NCBI RefSeq assembly: GCF_011044975.1
Contig: NZ_JAAKZV010000001.1
Span: forward strand, 1 to 64,000
Reading direction: 5' to 3'
From: Streptomyces coryli
GTDB lineage: Bacteria > Actinomycetota > Actinomycetes > Streptomycetales > Streptomycetaceae
Length of the DNA: 64,000 bases
This document shows, piece by piece, positions 28,817 through 37,120 of the stretch (positions are counted from its first letter, which is position 1; each line of letters begins with the position of its first letter). The position numbers and the translations under genes were made by a program. The notes under the pieces were generated by a model that had not been told where the DNA came from, ran no database searches, and saw nothing but the letters and a program-made list of their open reading frames with translations.

Positions 28817-30322
28817 ATGGCCGATGTCGTCGGCTCAGCACGCGAGACCGTTCCCCTGGGCGTCAGCCGTCCCGATCTCGAAGTGGCGGATCTCCCCACG
28901 CCCGAGGAAGCCTTCCGGGTCCGGCGCCTCGGGCCCAAGGAGCTGGTCAAGTTCGCCATCGGGCCGAGCCTGATCGCGCTCGGCATCTCGATCGGCAGCG
29001 GCGAGTGGCTGCTCGGCCCGCAGGCGGTGGGACAGTACGGCTTCGTCGGCGTCGGCTGGGTCATCCTGATCTCTGCGCTGCTGCAGACGTTCTACAACGT
29101 GGAGTGCTCGCGGTACGTCATGGCGACCGGCGAGGCCCCCGTCGTCGCCTGGGGGCGCGTCCCGCCCGGCTGGTTCCTGTGGGTGCCGCTCTCGGTCTTC
29201 CTGGTCATCTTCGCCTTCATCGCGGGCGGTTGGGCCGCCTCCGCCGGACAGGGCGTGTACGCGCTGGTGCACGGCGAGACCGCGGGGGAGGGCGCGGAGG
29301 AGCCGCGGCTCTACGCGATCGCGCTGCTGGTGCTCGTGGTCCTGATCACCGCGGTGGCGCGCAAGATCAGCCGGGCGCTGGAGCTCACCAACTGGGGTCT
29401 GGTCACCTTCATCCTCGTCACGCTGCTGGTGGTCGACCTGGTCCTGGTCCCGTGGGACATCTGGTGGGACGGCATCCGCGGCTTCGTCACCCCCGCGTCC
29501 CCGCCCGAGGGCATCAGCACGTCCCAGCTCGGCGGCCTGGCCGGCTTCACCGCGCTGGCCTCCGGCCTCAACTGGTACGTGATGGGCCACTACCGGGACA
29601 AGGGCTACGGGATGGGCCACCGCACCGGCTACCTATCCGGCCTGCGCGGCGAGCGCACCGAGGTGCTTCCCAGCGGCGTGACCTTCCCGGACGACGCCAA
29701 GAACCAGGCCTTGTGGCGGCGCTGGTACCGGCTGCTGCTCACCGACATGTGGGGCGTGTTCTTCGCCGGCGCGATGCTCGGCATGCTGCTGCCGACGATC
29801 CTGATGTCGCGCGCGGTCGAGATCGCCGGCGAGGGCCCGACCAAGGCGAACGTCCCCACCTTCGTGGCCGAGGTACTCAAGGGCGAGTACGGCAGCTTCG
29901 TCTTCTACATCGCGCTCGCCGTCGGCGTGTGCATCCTCTTCAGCACCCAGCTGGGCATCTTCGAGGCGATGGTGCGGGTGACGACGGACGCCGCGAACGG
30001 CGTGAGCCCCAGGCTGCGCCGGCTGATCGACAGCGATCCGCGGAAGTTCTACTACCCGTTCATGATCCTTCTGCTGATCGCGATCAGCATCATCATCCAT
30101 CAGGCGCTGCCGGTCGGCCTGGTCGAGTGGTCGGCCAACATGTCCAACCTCGGCGCGCTGATCTTCCCGTTCATGCTGATGTACCTCAACAGCAAACTGC
30201 CCCGGCCGGCCCGCCCCCGGCCCTGGCACTACGTGATCCTGGTCCTGAACTTCCTGTTCTTCGGGTTCTTCTTCCTCAACTTCATCGTCGACTTCTTCGG
30301 CGACCCGCTGGTGACCTTCTAG
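28817..30322 (+). CDS. Nramp-like membrane transporter lacking the metal-binding motif
   Basis: A 501-residue polytopic protein with 10-11 helices. The first helix reads GPSLIALGISIGSGEWLLGP, in the register where metal-transporting Nramp proteins carry DPGN; here it is GSGE. The sixth-helix MPH motif is likewise not evident. It lies 21 bases after the aldehyde dehydrogenase and its stop overlaps that of the MaoC gene. I infer a carrier of the wider Nramp/LeuT-fold group for an organic solute or a different ion. Confidence 0.75.
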   Translation: MADVVGSARETVPLGVSRPDLEVADLPTPEEAFRVRRLGPKELVKFAIGPSLIALGISIGSGEWLLGPQAVGQYGFVGVGWVILISALLQTFYNVECSRYVMATGEAPVVAWGRVPPGWFLWVPLSVFLVIFAFIAGGWAASAGQGVYALVHGETAGEGAEEPRLYAIALLVLVVLITAVARKISRALELTNWGLVTFILVTLLVVDLVLVPWDIWWDGIRGFVTPASPPEGISTSQLGGLAGFTALASGLNWYVMGHYRDKGYGMGHRTGYLSGLRGERTEVLPSGVTFPDDAKNQALWRRWYRLLLTDMWGVFFAGAMLGMLLPTILMSRAVEIAGEGPTKANVPTFVAEVLKGEYGSFVFYIALAVGVCILFSTQLGIFEAMVRVTTDAANGVSPRLRRLIDSDPRKFYYPFMILLLIAISIIIHQALPVGLVEWSANMSNLGALIFPFMLMYLNSKLPRPARPRPWHYVILVLNFLFFGFFFLNFIVDFFGDPLVTF

Positions 30323-30777
30323 GCGTAGAAGCGGGAGATGCTCTGCAGCACGCAGGCGGGCTTCTTCCCGCCCTCGATCTCGATCGTGCCGTCGACCGTG
30401 ATCTGCACCCCGCCGCCGGGGACGTCCTCGACGTCGGCCAGCCGCGCCACGAGCCGGATCCGCGACCCGGCCGGGACCGGGGCGGGGAAACGGACCTTGT
30501 TCAGGCCGTAGTTGACCTTCGTGGTGACGCCTTCGACATCGAGGAGCCCGGTGAAGAGCGGGATGAACAGCGCCAGCGTCAGATAGCCGTGCGCGATGGG
30601 CGCGCCGAAGGGGCCGGCCGCGGCCCGCTCGGGATCGGTGTGGATCCACTGGTGGTCGCCGGTGGCGTCGGCGAAAGTGTTGATCCGGTCCTGGGTGATC
30701 TCGGTCCAGGGGCTGGTGCCGAGCTCGCTGCCGGCGAGCTTCTTCAGCTCGCCGAGGCCGTTGACGGTGATGGTCAT
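30319..30777 (-). CDS. MaoC-like enoyl-CoA hydratase (CouM-like role)
   Basis: A 152-residue single hot-dog domain hydratase. FADATGDHQWIHTDPERA and GPFGAPIAHGYLTL hold the Asp/His pair of (R)-specific enoyl-CoA hydratases. In the proposed pathway it adds water to a cinnamoyl-type CoA thioester. It is the last gene of a minus-strand set with CoA ligase, amidohydrolase and SDR. Confidence 0.85.
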   Translation of the reverse strand: MTITVNGLGELKKLAGSELGTSPWTEITQDRINTFADATGDHQWIHTDPERAAAGPFGAPIAHGYLTLALFIPLFTGLLDVEGVTTKVNYGLNKVRFPAPVPAGSRIRLVARLADVEDVPGGGVQITVDGTIEIEGGKKPACVLQSISRFYA

Positions 30778-30812
30778 CGCGTACTCCTGTCGCTGGGGCG
30801 TACGGGGCGGGG

Positions 30813-32339
30813 TCAGGGGGGGGCGCCGTACTGGCTGCGCACCCGGGCCTTGAGGAGCTTGCCGGAGGCGGTACGCGGCAGCTCGGCCACCGCTACGACG
30901 GACTTCGGGATCTTGAACTTGGCGAGCCGCCCGGCCAGCGAGGCGAGCACCCCGTCCGGGTCAGGTGCGGCGCCCTCGCGGAGCACGACCACCGCGCGGC
31001 CGACCTCGCCCCACTTGTCGTCCGGCACGCCGATGACGGCGCACTCCACGATGTCGGGGTGGGCGAGCAGGGCGTTCTCGACCTCGGCCGGGTAGATGTT
31101 CTCGCCGCCCGAGATGATCACGTCCTTGAGGCGGTCGACGATGGTGACATAGCCGTCGGCGTCGACGCGGGCGGCGTCTCCGGTACGGAACCAGCCGTCC
31201 GCGAACGCCGCCGCGCTCTCCTCGGGCAGCCCCCAGTAGCCCGGCATGACATGCGGTCCGCGCACCAGGACCTCGCCCGGTTCGCCGACGTCCACCGGCG
31301 TCAGGTCGGGCCGTACGACACGCACATCGCTGAAGAAGTGCGGCACGCCCGCGGACCCGGCCTTGGTGACGGCGTGCTCGGCGTCGAGGAAGAGGGCGCC
31401 GGGGGCGGCCTCGGTCATCCCGTAGCCCTGCAGGAAGGTCAGGCCGCGGCGCTGGTAGGTGGCGATGAGCGGGGTCGGGACGGGGGATCCGCCGCAGGTC
31501 AGGATGCGCAGCGAGGTGAGGTCGGCGTTGGACCACAGCGGGTGGCGGGCGATCCGGTCGAACATCGCCGGAACCCCGAACATGAAGGTGACCCGGTGTC
31601 GCTCGATCAGGTCGAGGGTGCCCGCGGGGTCGAAGGCGCCGACGAGGAGGCAGGTGCCGCCCTTGAGGAGCACGGGCAGCGTCAGCATGTTGAGCCCGGC
31701 GATGTGGAAGAGCGGCGCGGAGACGAGCGCGATCTCGCCGGCGATCAGGTCGTGGTCGATCAGGACGTTGACCGCGTTCCAGGTGAGATTGCCGTGGGTG
31801 AGCATCGCGCCCTTGGGGCGCCCGGTCGTGCCGGAGGTGTACATGATGATCGCGGTGTCGTCGGGCGCGACCGGCTCGTCGATGGGCTCGGCGGCCGCGG
31901 TGGCGAGCAGCTCCTCGTACGCGGCGCCGCCGACGGCGATGCGCCCGGGCCCGCCGTTCTCGTCGTCTCCCCCGGCGATCCGGCAGGCGTCGGCGGCCAG
32001 GGTCGCGTGCGAGGGCGCGTGCAGCAGCACCCGGGTCCCCGAGTCGGTGAGCTGGTACGCGATCTCGGGCGCTGCCAGCCGGGTGTTGAGCGGCACGAAG
32101 ACCGCGCCCAGCAGGCCCGCGGCGAACAACGCCTCCAGAAAAGCCGGGTGGTTGGGGCCGAGATACCCGATCCGGTCACCGCGCCGGACGCCGTGCGCGC
32201 GCAGGGCATGGGCGAGCCGGGTGCTGCGGTCGTGGAGACCGGCGTAGCTGACGGCGGAGTCGTCGTGGAGCAGGGCGGTGCGGTGGGGGGTCTTGCGGGC
32301 TCTGCGGGCGGGCCATGATCCCAGTCCCTCGTTGCGCAT
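30813..32339 (-). CDS. Acyl/aryl-CoA ligase (CouL-like role)
   Basis: A 508-residue ANL-superfamily enzyme that activates a carboxylic acid to its CoA ester through an adenylate. The P-loop is YTSGTTGRPKGAML, the adenine motif GYGMTEAAPG, the hinge region GWFRTGDAARVDADGY, and the catalytic Lys lies in PRTASGKLLK. Between hydratase and amidohydrolase genes on one strand, it fits the entry step for a hydroxycinnamate. A plain fatty-acid or cyclohexane-carboxylate ligase cannot be excluded. Confidence 0.88.
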   Translation of the reverse strand: MRNEGLGSWPARRARKTPHRTALLHDDSAVSYAGLHDRSTRLAHALRAHGVRRGDRIGYLGPNHPAFLEALFAAGLLGAVFVPLNTRLAAPEIAYQLTDSGTRVLLHAPSHATLAADACRIAGGDDENGGPGRIAVGGAAYEELLATAAAEPIDEPVAPDDTAIIMYTSGTTGRPKGAMLTHGNLTWNAVNVLIDHDLIAGEIALVSAPLFHIAGLNMLTLPVLLKGGTCLLVGAFDPAGTLDLIERHRVTFMFGVPAMFDRIARHPLWSNADLTSLRILTCGGSPVPTPLIATYQRRGLTFLQGYGMTEAAPGALFLDAEHAVTKAGSAGVPHFFSDVRVVRPDLTPVDVGEPGEVLVRGPHVMPGYWGLPEESAAAFADGWFRTGDAARVDADGYVTIVDRLKDVIISGGENIYPAEVENALLAHPDIVECAVIGVPDDKWGEVGRAVVVLREGAAPDPDGVLASLAGRLAKFKIPKSVVAVAELPRTASGKLLKARVRSQYGAPP

Positions 32340-32351
32340 CTGTGCGCCCCT

Positions 32352-33284
32352 TTACGGCTCGACGGTGCTGCGTTTTCCCGGGGGGTGCCCCCCGGACCCC
32401 CCTGAGCGGGTGAGCCCGAGCAGCCGGGCGGCGTTCTCCTTCAGAATCGCGGGCCGCACCTCGTCCTTGATGGGCAGCTTGGCGAAGTCGGCCAGCCACC
32501 GGTCGGGGGTCAGGACGGGGTAGTCGGAACCGAAGAGCACCTTGTCCTTCAGCAGGGTGTTGGCGTACTGGACCAGTTGCGGCGGGAAGTACTTCGGCGA
32601 CCAGCCGGAGAGGTCGATATGGACGCCGGGCTTGTGGGTGGCCACGGCCAGGGCCTCGTCCTGCCAGGGGAACGACGGATGCGCCAGGATGATCTTCAGG
32701 TGCGGGAAGTCGGCCGCCACGTCGTCGACGCACATCGGGTTCGAGTACTTCAGCCGGATGCCGCCCCCGCCGGGGACGCCCGCGCCGATACCGGTCTGGC
32801 CGGTGTGGAACAGGGCGATGGCGCCGGTCTCCTCGACCACCTCGTAAAGCCCGTAGGCGAGGCGGTCGTTGGGGAAGAAACCCTGGACGCTGGGGTGGAA
32901 CTTGAAGCCCTTCACCCCGTACTCCTCGACCAGCCGCCGGGCCTGCTTCACTCCGGCGCGGCCACGGAAGGGGTCGATGCTCGCGAACGGGATCAGCACG
33001 TCCGGATTGGCCGCGGCCGCCTCGGCGACCTCCTCGTTCGGTACGGGCTCGGTGCCGGTCGCGGATTCGGCGTCGACGGTGAAGATGACCGCGGCCATGT
33101 TCCGCTCGCGGTAGTACGCGGCGGTCTCCTCCAGGGTGGGCTTCCGCTTGCCCTCGACCTTGAAGTACGCGCTGGACGCGGCGTGCAGGTCGTCGTCGAG
33201 CGAGGCGTGCCCCTTCGAGGAGACCTCGGCGTGCGTATGGACGTCGATCGCGGCGAGGCCGGCCACGTCCATCGCGGCCGTCAC
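32352..33284 (-). CDS. Amidohydrolase-2 family beta-ketoacyl-CoA hydrolase (CouO-like)
   Basis: A 310-residue metal-dependent TIM-barrel hydrolase. HxH is VHTH (H16, H18), then FKFHPS, LAHPSFP, and D254 in LFGSDYP. In Rhodococcus CouO the corresponding metal ligand is Asp257. CouO cleaves 4-hydroxyphenyl-beta-ketopropionyl-CoA to the benzoate. GTG 33284 overlaps the SDR stop (GTGA) and is preferred over ATG 33272. The last ~15 residues (GGSGGHPPGK) are encoded by a palindromic repeat. Confidence 0.82.
   Translation of the reverse strand: MTAAMDVAGLAAIDVHTHAEVSSKGHASLDDDLHAASSAYFKVEGKRKPTLEETAAYYRERNMAAVIFTVDAESATGTEPVPNEEVAEAAAANPDVLIPFASIDPFRGRAGVKQARRLVEEYGVKGFKFHPSVQGFFPNDRLAYGLYEVVEETGAIALFHTGQTGIGAGVPGGGGIRLKYSNPMCVDDVAADFPHLKIILAHPSFPWQDEALAVATHKPGVHIDLSGWSPKYFPPQLVQYANTLLKDKVLFGSDYPVLTPDRWLADFAKLPIKDEVRPAILKENAARLLGLTRSGGSGGHPPGKRSTVEP
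32378..32395. repeat. GC palindrome inside the 3-prime end of the amidohydrolase gene
   Basis: CCGGGGGG, a 2-base centre and CCCCCCGG form a perfect inverted repeat. It resembles the GGGGTCCGGGG-type hairpins common after Streptomyces genes, but here it is read as codons of the amidohydrolase C-terminus. Confidence 0.55.
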
Positions 33285-34198
33285 GGGACCCTCGGCGCGG
33301 GGATGCCCACCGACTCCGGCTCCCGGCCCACCGAGGTGTGCCAGGCGGCGGCGATGGTACGGGGCGTCCAGCCGCCGTCGGCGTACGCGACGGAGGTCTC
33401 CTGCGGATGCGACCACAGCGCGAGCTTGTCGCCGCCGATGCCGATGCACTGCCCGGTGATGTCGCGGGCGGCCTCGGAGGCGAGGAAGGGGACGAGCGCG
33501 GCGCAGTCCTCGGGCGTGCCGAAGCCCTCGCCCTTGCGCAGGAAGTCGGGCAGCGGCTCGCCGCGGTGCATCGCCTCGACGTACGGGGCGAAGGCCGGGA
33601 TGGTCTCGGTCATCGCGGTGGCGGCGACCGGGACGATGGCGTTCACGGTGATGCCCGCGCGAGACAGCTCCATGGACCAGGTGCGGGTCATGGCGGCGAT
33701 CCCGGCCTTCACGGCGGCGTAGTTGGTCTGCCCGAAGTTGCCGCGCTGCCCGGCGGGCGAGCCGACGAGCACCAGGCTGCCGCCCTCGCCCTGCTCGCGC
33801 AGCCGCACGGCGGCGGCGCGGGCGCAGGTGAAGGTGCCCCGGAGGTGGGTGGTGACGACGGCGTCGAAGTCGTCGTCGGTCATCTTCCACAGCACCCGGT
33901 CGCGCAGGATGCCGGCGTTGGTCACCATGACGTCGAGCCGCCCGAACTCCGCCACGGCGCGGCCGACAAGGCGCTCGGCCGCCTCCGCGGTGCCGACGGC
34001 GACGGCCTCGGCGACGGCGCTTCCGCCGGACTCCCGCAGGGACTTGGCGGCCGACTCGGCGACGTCGGCATCGAGGTCGTTGACGACGACGGACGCTCCG
34101 GCCCGGGCGAGCGCGGTGGCGTAGGCGAGGCCGAGGCCGCGGCCGCTGCCGGTCACGACCGCGACTTTGCCGGTGAGTTCGAGACCAGGATCAGACAC
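33281..34198 (-). CDS. SDR family (R)-3-hydroxyacyl-CoA dehydrogenase-like (CouN-like role)
   Basis: A 305-residue short-chain dehydrogenase. NAD(P) loop TGSGRGLGLAYA, then NAG in VTNAGILRDR, catalytic Ser in LVGSPAGQRG and YxxxK in NYAAVKAG. The GQRGNFGQTNYAAVK block is like MFE-2-type hydroxyacyl-CoA dehydrogenases, matching a MaoC (R)-hydratase partner. I chose GTG 34198 because AAGGGA lies eight bases before it. It is the first gene of the minus-strand set. Confidence 0.85.
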   Translation of the reverse strand: MSDPGLELTGKVAVVTGSGRGLGLAYATALARAGASVVVNDLDADVAESAAKSLRESGGSAVAEAVAVGTAEAAERLVGRAVAEFGRLDVMVTNAGILRDRVLWKMTDDDFDAVVTTHLRGTFTCARAAAVRLREQGEGGSLVLVGSPAGQRGNFGQTNYAAVKAGIAAMTRTWSMELSRAGITVNAIVPVAATAMTETIPAFAPYVEAMHRGEPLPDFLRKGEGFGTPEDCAALVPFLASEAARDITGQCIGIGGDKLALWSHPQETSVAYADGGWTPRTIAAAWHTSVGREPESVGIPAPRVP

Positions 34199-34238
34199 AG
34201 ATCGTGTCCCTTCTCCTTGAGTAGGAAGGAAGCTAGGA

Positions 34239-34268
34239 TCAATAATTGTTGACGTCAATAGTTGTTGA
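34239..34268. promoter_or_regulatory. Tandem MarR-type operator
   Basis: TCAATAATTGTTGA (34239-34252) and TCAATAGTTGTTGA (34255-34268) are two 14-bp near-palindromes, 13 of 14 bases identical, starting 16 bp apart. A perfect TTGACGTCAA bridges them. The site sits between the SDR and MarR starts and is the AT-richest spot nearby. Confidence 0.78.
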
Positions 34269-34317
34269 AGCCCAGTAATCCCCGGAGCATGCCATCGCCG
34301 ACCAAGACCCGCCCTGG

Positions 34318-34743
34318 ATGCGTGACTTGCACGCCGATACGGGCTACCTGCTGTACCGGCTCGGGTTGCGCTCCGGCCGGCTGTTCAACGCCACGCTCGA
34401 GGAGTCCGGGCTGCGGCTGCGGCATTACGCGCTGCTGCGCTATCTGTCCTCGACGGAGGGCGCGCTGCAGCGGGAGCTGAGCCAGCGCCTCGGCTACGAC
34501 CCGAGCGCGATCGTCTCCCTCGTGGACGACCTGGAGCGGCTCGGCCTCGTCGTCCGCAAGGCGGCCCCTGCCGACCGCCGCAGCCGCATCGTCGCCCTCA
34601 CCGACCGGGGCCGGGAGGCGCTGCGCGACACGGACAAGGGCGGCCGCCGGGTGACCGACGAACTCCTCGCCCCGCTGCGCCCCGACGAGCGGGCCGCGCT
34701 GCACGCGCTGCTGCTGCGCATCGCGGAACCCGGCCCCGGCTGA
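34318..34743 (+). CDS. MarR family transcriptional regulator (CouR-like role)
   Basis: A 141-residue winged-helix regulator: LRHYALLRYLSSTEGALQ, recognition region GYDPSAIVSLVDDLERLGLV, and wing DRRSRIVALT. No good Shine-Dalgarno sequence precedes ATG 34318, and a stop at 34276 limits upstream extension. Position and tandem operator suggest it represses the divergent SDR-amidohydrolase-ligase-hydratase set, as CouR does with a CoA-ester inducer in Rhodococcus; the effector here is inferred. Confidence 0.85.
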   Translation: MRDLHADTGYLLYRLGLRSGRLFNATLEESGLRLRHYALLRYLSSTEGALQRELSQRLGYDPSAIVSLVDDLERLGLVVRKAAPADRRSRIVALTDRGREALRDTDKGGRRVTDELLAPLRPDERAALHALLLRIAEPGPG

Positions 34744-34755
34744 CGGACGGCGACG

Positions 34756-35571
34756 ATGCCGGACCCCGCAGGACAGCCGCCGCCGGTACGCGCCTCCGGC
34801 GCCGCGCCGCCGCGCGCCTCCCGCTCCGCCGCGGACCGGCTGCTCGCCGTCCTGGGCGCGTTCGACCACCGCAACGCGGCGCTGTCGCTCACCGAGATCG
34901 CCCGCCGCGCCGGCCTCTCGCTGGCCACCGCGCACCGGCTCACCGGCGCCCTGGCCGCGTGGGGCGCGCTCGAGCGCGACGCGAAGGGCAGCTACCACAT
35001 CGGGCTGCGGCTGTGCGAGCTCGCGGCGCTGGCCCCGCGCGGCTGGGCGCTGCGCGAGGTGGCGCTGCCGTATCTGGAGGACCTCTACGAGGCCACCCAC
35101 GAGAATGTCCAGCTCGCCGTCCGCGACGGCCTGGACGTCGTGTACATCGAGCGGATCTCCGGCCGCTCCGCGGTCGGCGTCCGCAGCCGCGTCGGCGCCC
35201 GCTGGCCGGTGCACGCGACCGGCGTCGGCCTGGTGCTGCTCGCGCACAGCCCCGCGGCCGTCCAGGAACAGGCGTGCGCGCGGCCCCTGACGGGCTTCAC
35301 CCCGCACACTCTGACCGATCCGGCCCGGCTGCGCCGCACCCTGGCCGAGGTCCGGCGCGCCGGCTGCGCCGTGAGCGACCGGCAGATCACCGAGGACGCG
35401 CTGTCGGTGGCCGCGCCGGTGCGCGGGCCGCGCGGCGACGTGGTGGCGTCGGTGTCCCTCGTCGTGCACGCGGCAGGGGCGCAGCCGCCGACGCTGATCC
35501 CGGCCGTGCGGCTCGCCGGGCGCGGCATCTCGCGGGCGCTGGGCTGGCAGCCGGGCCCGGCGTCCGCCTGA
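34756..35571 (+). CDS. IclR family transcriptional regulator
   Basis: A 271-residue regulator: N-terminal winged helix (SLTEIARRAGLSLATAHRL) and IclR effector domain (VYIERISGRSAVGVRSRVG, then GCAVSDRQITEDALSVAAPV). IclR proteins often govern aromatic-acid pathways. It begins 12 bases after the MarR stop, so both regulators are likely made from one transcript. It converges on the secreted esterase gene. Confidence 0.9.
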   Translation: MPDPAGQPPPVRASGAAPPRASRSAADRLLAVLGAFDHRNAALSLTEIARRAGLSLATAHRLTGALAAWGALERDAKGSYHIGLRLCELAALAPRGWALREVALPYLEDLYEATHENVQLAVRDGLDVVYIERISGRSAVGVRSRVGARWPVHATGVGLVLLAHSPAAVQEQACARPLTGFTPHTLTDPARLRRTLAEVRRAGCAVSDRQITEDALSVAAPVRGPRGDVVASVSLVVHAAGAQPPTLIPAVRLAGRGISRALGWQPGPASA

Positions 35572-35584
35572 CGGCGGGCGCGGC

Positions 35585-36961
35585 TCAGCGCCGCCCACCG
35601 TCGCCCTCCCGCCCGACGACCAGCTCGCTCGGCCGGTACGGCACGTAGGCCGCGCCGTCCAGGCCCAGGTCGAGCGCTGCCCGCTGCAGGGCCGCGGGGG
35701 TGGCCCGCCCGTTCCAGCGGCCGCTGTCGATGCGCTGGTCCATGGCGTGTACGGCGGCCACGTACTCGGCGGTGGTGAAGGCGCAGTGACCTGGCCGTGC
35801 GACGTAGGCCTGGCGCAGCTGGGCGCCGTCGCCTGCCGCTCGCACCCGGTCGGCGAAGATGTTCTCCTGCTGCACCGGCACGAGTTGGTCGGCGGTGTTG
35901 TGCACGTTCAGCAGCGGCACGTCCAGGCCCTGCCCGGCGGACGAGGTGCGCTGTGCGCTGCGTACCGCCGCCGGGTCGGCCGTCACGGCGGCGTCCCGGG
36001 TCAGGGTGCTGAGATCGGCGCGCAGGTCGAGGCCCGCGGCCCGGTAGAGCTCCCGCACCACGGGGGCGTGTTCCGAGTCCTTGAGCAGGTGGGCGTAGTC
36101 GACGCCCTTGTTCCAGGAGGTGTTGCCGTCCGCGGACTGCTCGATGCTGTGGCGGCCGCCCTCGATGAACGACAGCAGCCCCTGCGCGAGCCAGGCGTAC
36201 TGCTGCTCCTGGCGCGCCGCGGCGTCGTGCCGCGCCGGCGGCGTCGCGCCCGAGGACCAGTCGGGGAGGTTGAGATAGGCGGCGGCGAGGGCGATACGGG
36301 CCCGGCCCTGCGGCGTCGCCTGGGCGGCCACGACGGCGGCGGTGAGCCGGTTGGCGGTCGCCGCGGCCTCCGCCGCGTCCGCGAAGTCCACCAGCTTCAC
36401 GTTCTCGCCGGGCAGCAGCAGCCGGGCGAGGGTGTACTCGGCGTCGAGCTGGTAGTTGTCGAGGTCGACGGCGCCGGAGACCAGGCCGCAGAATCCCAGC
36501 GCGCCGTCCACCCGGCCGCGGCTGTCCCGGGCGATCTGCGCGTTGACCAGGCCGCCCATGGACTGGCCCACGGAGATGGTGCGTTCGGGGCGGGAGACGG
36601 CGCGGCCGAAGGCGTCGATCGTGGCGAACTGGTCGCGCTCGGCGCTCTCCAGCGCCCACATCGGGCCATCGGGATCGTAGGAGGAGCCCGCCAGGGCGTA
36701 GCCGTCGGCGAGCAGCCGGTCCCGGACGGCGGGGTTCGGCGCGTTCTGGGCGATGGTCGGGCCGAAGCCGTGGGCGAACAGCAGCAGCGTGCCGTTCCAG
36801 TCCGCGGGTACGTCCGCGATCCAGGTGGCGCCGTCGGCGAGGGTGCCGGTGAAGTGCCGCGGCGGCGCGGCGACATCCGCCTGCGCGGCGGCCGGTGCCG
36901 TGGTGGCCAGGGCGGCCGCGGCGACCAATGCGGTGAGCGTACGGGCGAGGCGTACTGGCAT
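35585..36961 (-). CDS. Secreted alpha/beta hydrolase (putative esterase)
   Basis: A 458-residue exported serine hydrolase. A classic signal peptide ends near AAAQA-DVAA (about residue 29). HGFGP is the oxyanion motif, the nucleophile elbow is GQSMGG, and late Asp/His candidates lie in HNTADQLVP and RPGHCAF. The start ATG 36961 gives the signal peptide; upstream in-frame sequence overlaps vanA promoter and coding DNA and is not used. Divergence from a VanAB-like pair suggests it frees an aromatic acid from an ester outside the cell. Peptidase activity is an alternative. Confidence 0.75.
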   Translation of the reverse strand: MPVRLARTLTALVAAAALATTAPAAAQADVAAPPRHFTGTLADGATWIADVPADWNGTLLLFAHGFGPTIAQNAPNPAVRDRLLADGYALAGSSYDPDGPMWALESAERDQFATIDAFGRAVSRPERTISVGQSMGGLVNAQIARDSRGRVDGALGFCGLVSGAVDLDNYQLDAEYTLARLLLPGENVKLVDFADAAEAAATANRLTAAVVAAQATPQGRARIALAAAYLNLPDWSSGATPPARHDAAARQEQQYAWLAQGLLSFIEGGRHSIEQSADGNTSWNKGVDYAHLLKDSEHAPVVRELYRAAGLDLRADLSTLTRDAAVTADPAAVRSAQRTSSAGQGLDVPLLNVHNTADQLVPVQQENIFADRVRAAGDGAQLRQAYVARPGHCAFTTAEYVAAVHAMDQRIDSGRWNGRATPAALQRAALDLGLDGAAYVPYRPSELVVGREGDGGRR

Positions 36962-36986
36962 GGTGCCGGAATGTAGGGCGAAATTC

Positions 36987-37019
36987 TGACTGCCGTCAAT
37001 AATCCGCCCAACATTGACG
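36987..37019. promoter_or_regulatory. Shared regulatory element, copy 2 (esterase / vanAB promoter)
   Basis: TGACTGCCGTCAATAAT at 36987-37003 is identical to copy 1 (22466-22482, minus strand), and the match continues to 37014 with three differences. CGTCAAT (36994-37000) and ATTGACG (37013-37019) add a perfect 7-bp dyad with a 12-bp spacer. It begins 26 bases upstream of the esterase start and ends about 100 before vanA. Confidence 0.72.
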
Positions 37020-37120
37020 ACAAGGCTTCCGTCAGGCGGAAGCGCCGTTGTCCGGCCGCGCGCCGGGTCCCAACGCTGGTGCCGGCGGAGCGAGTCCGCC
37101 CGCAGCGAGAGGAGCGCGCC

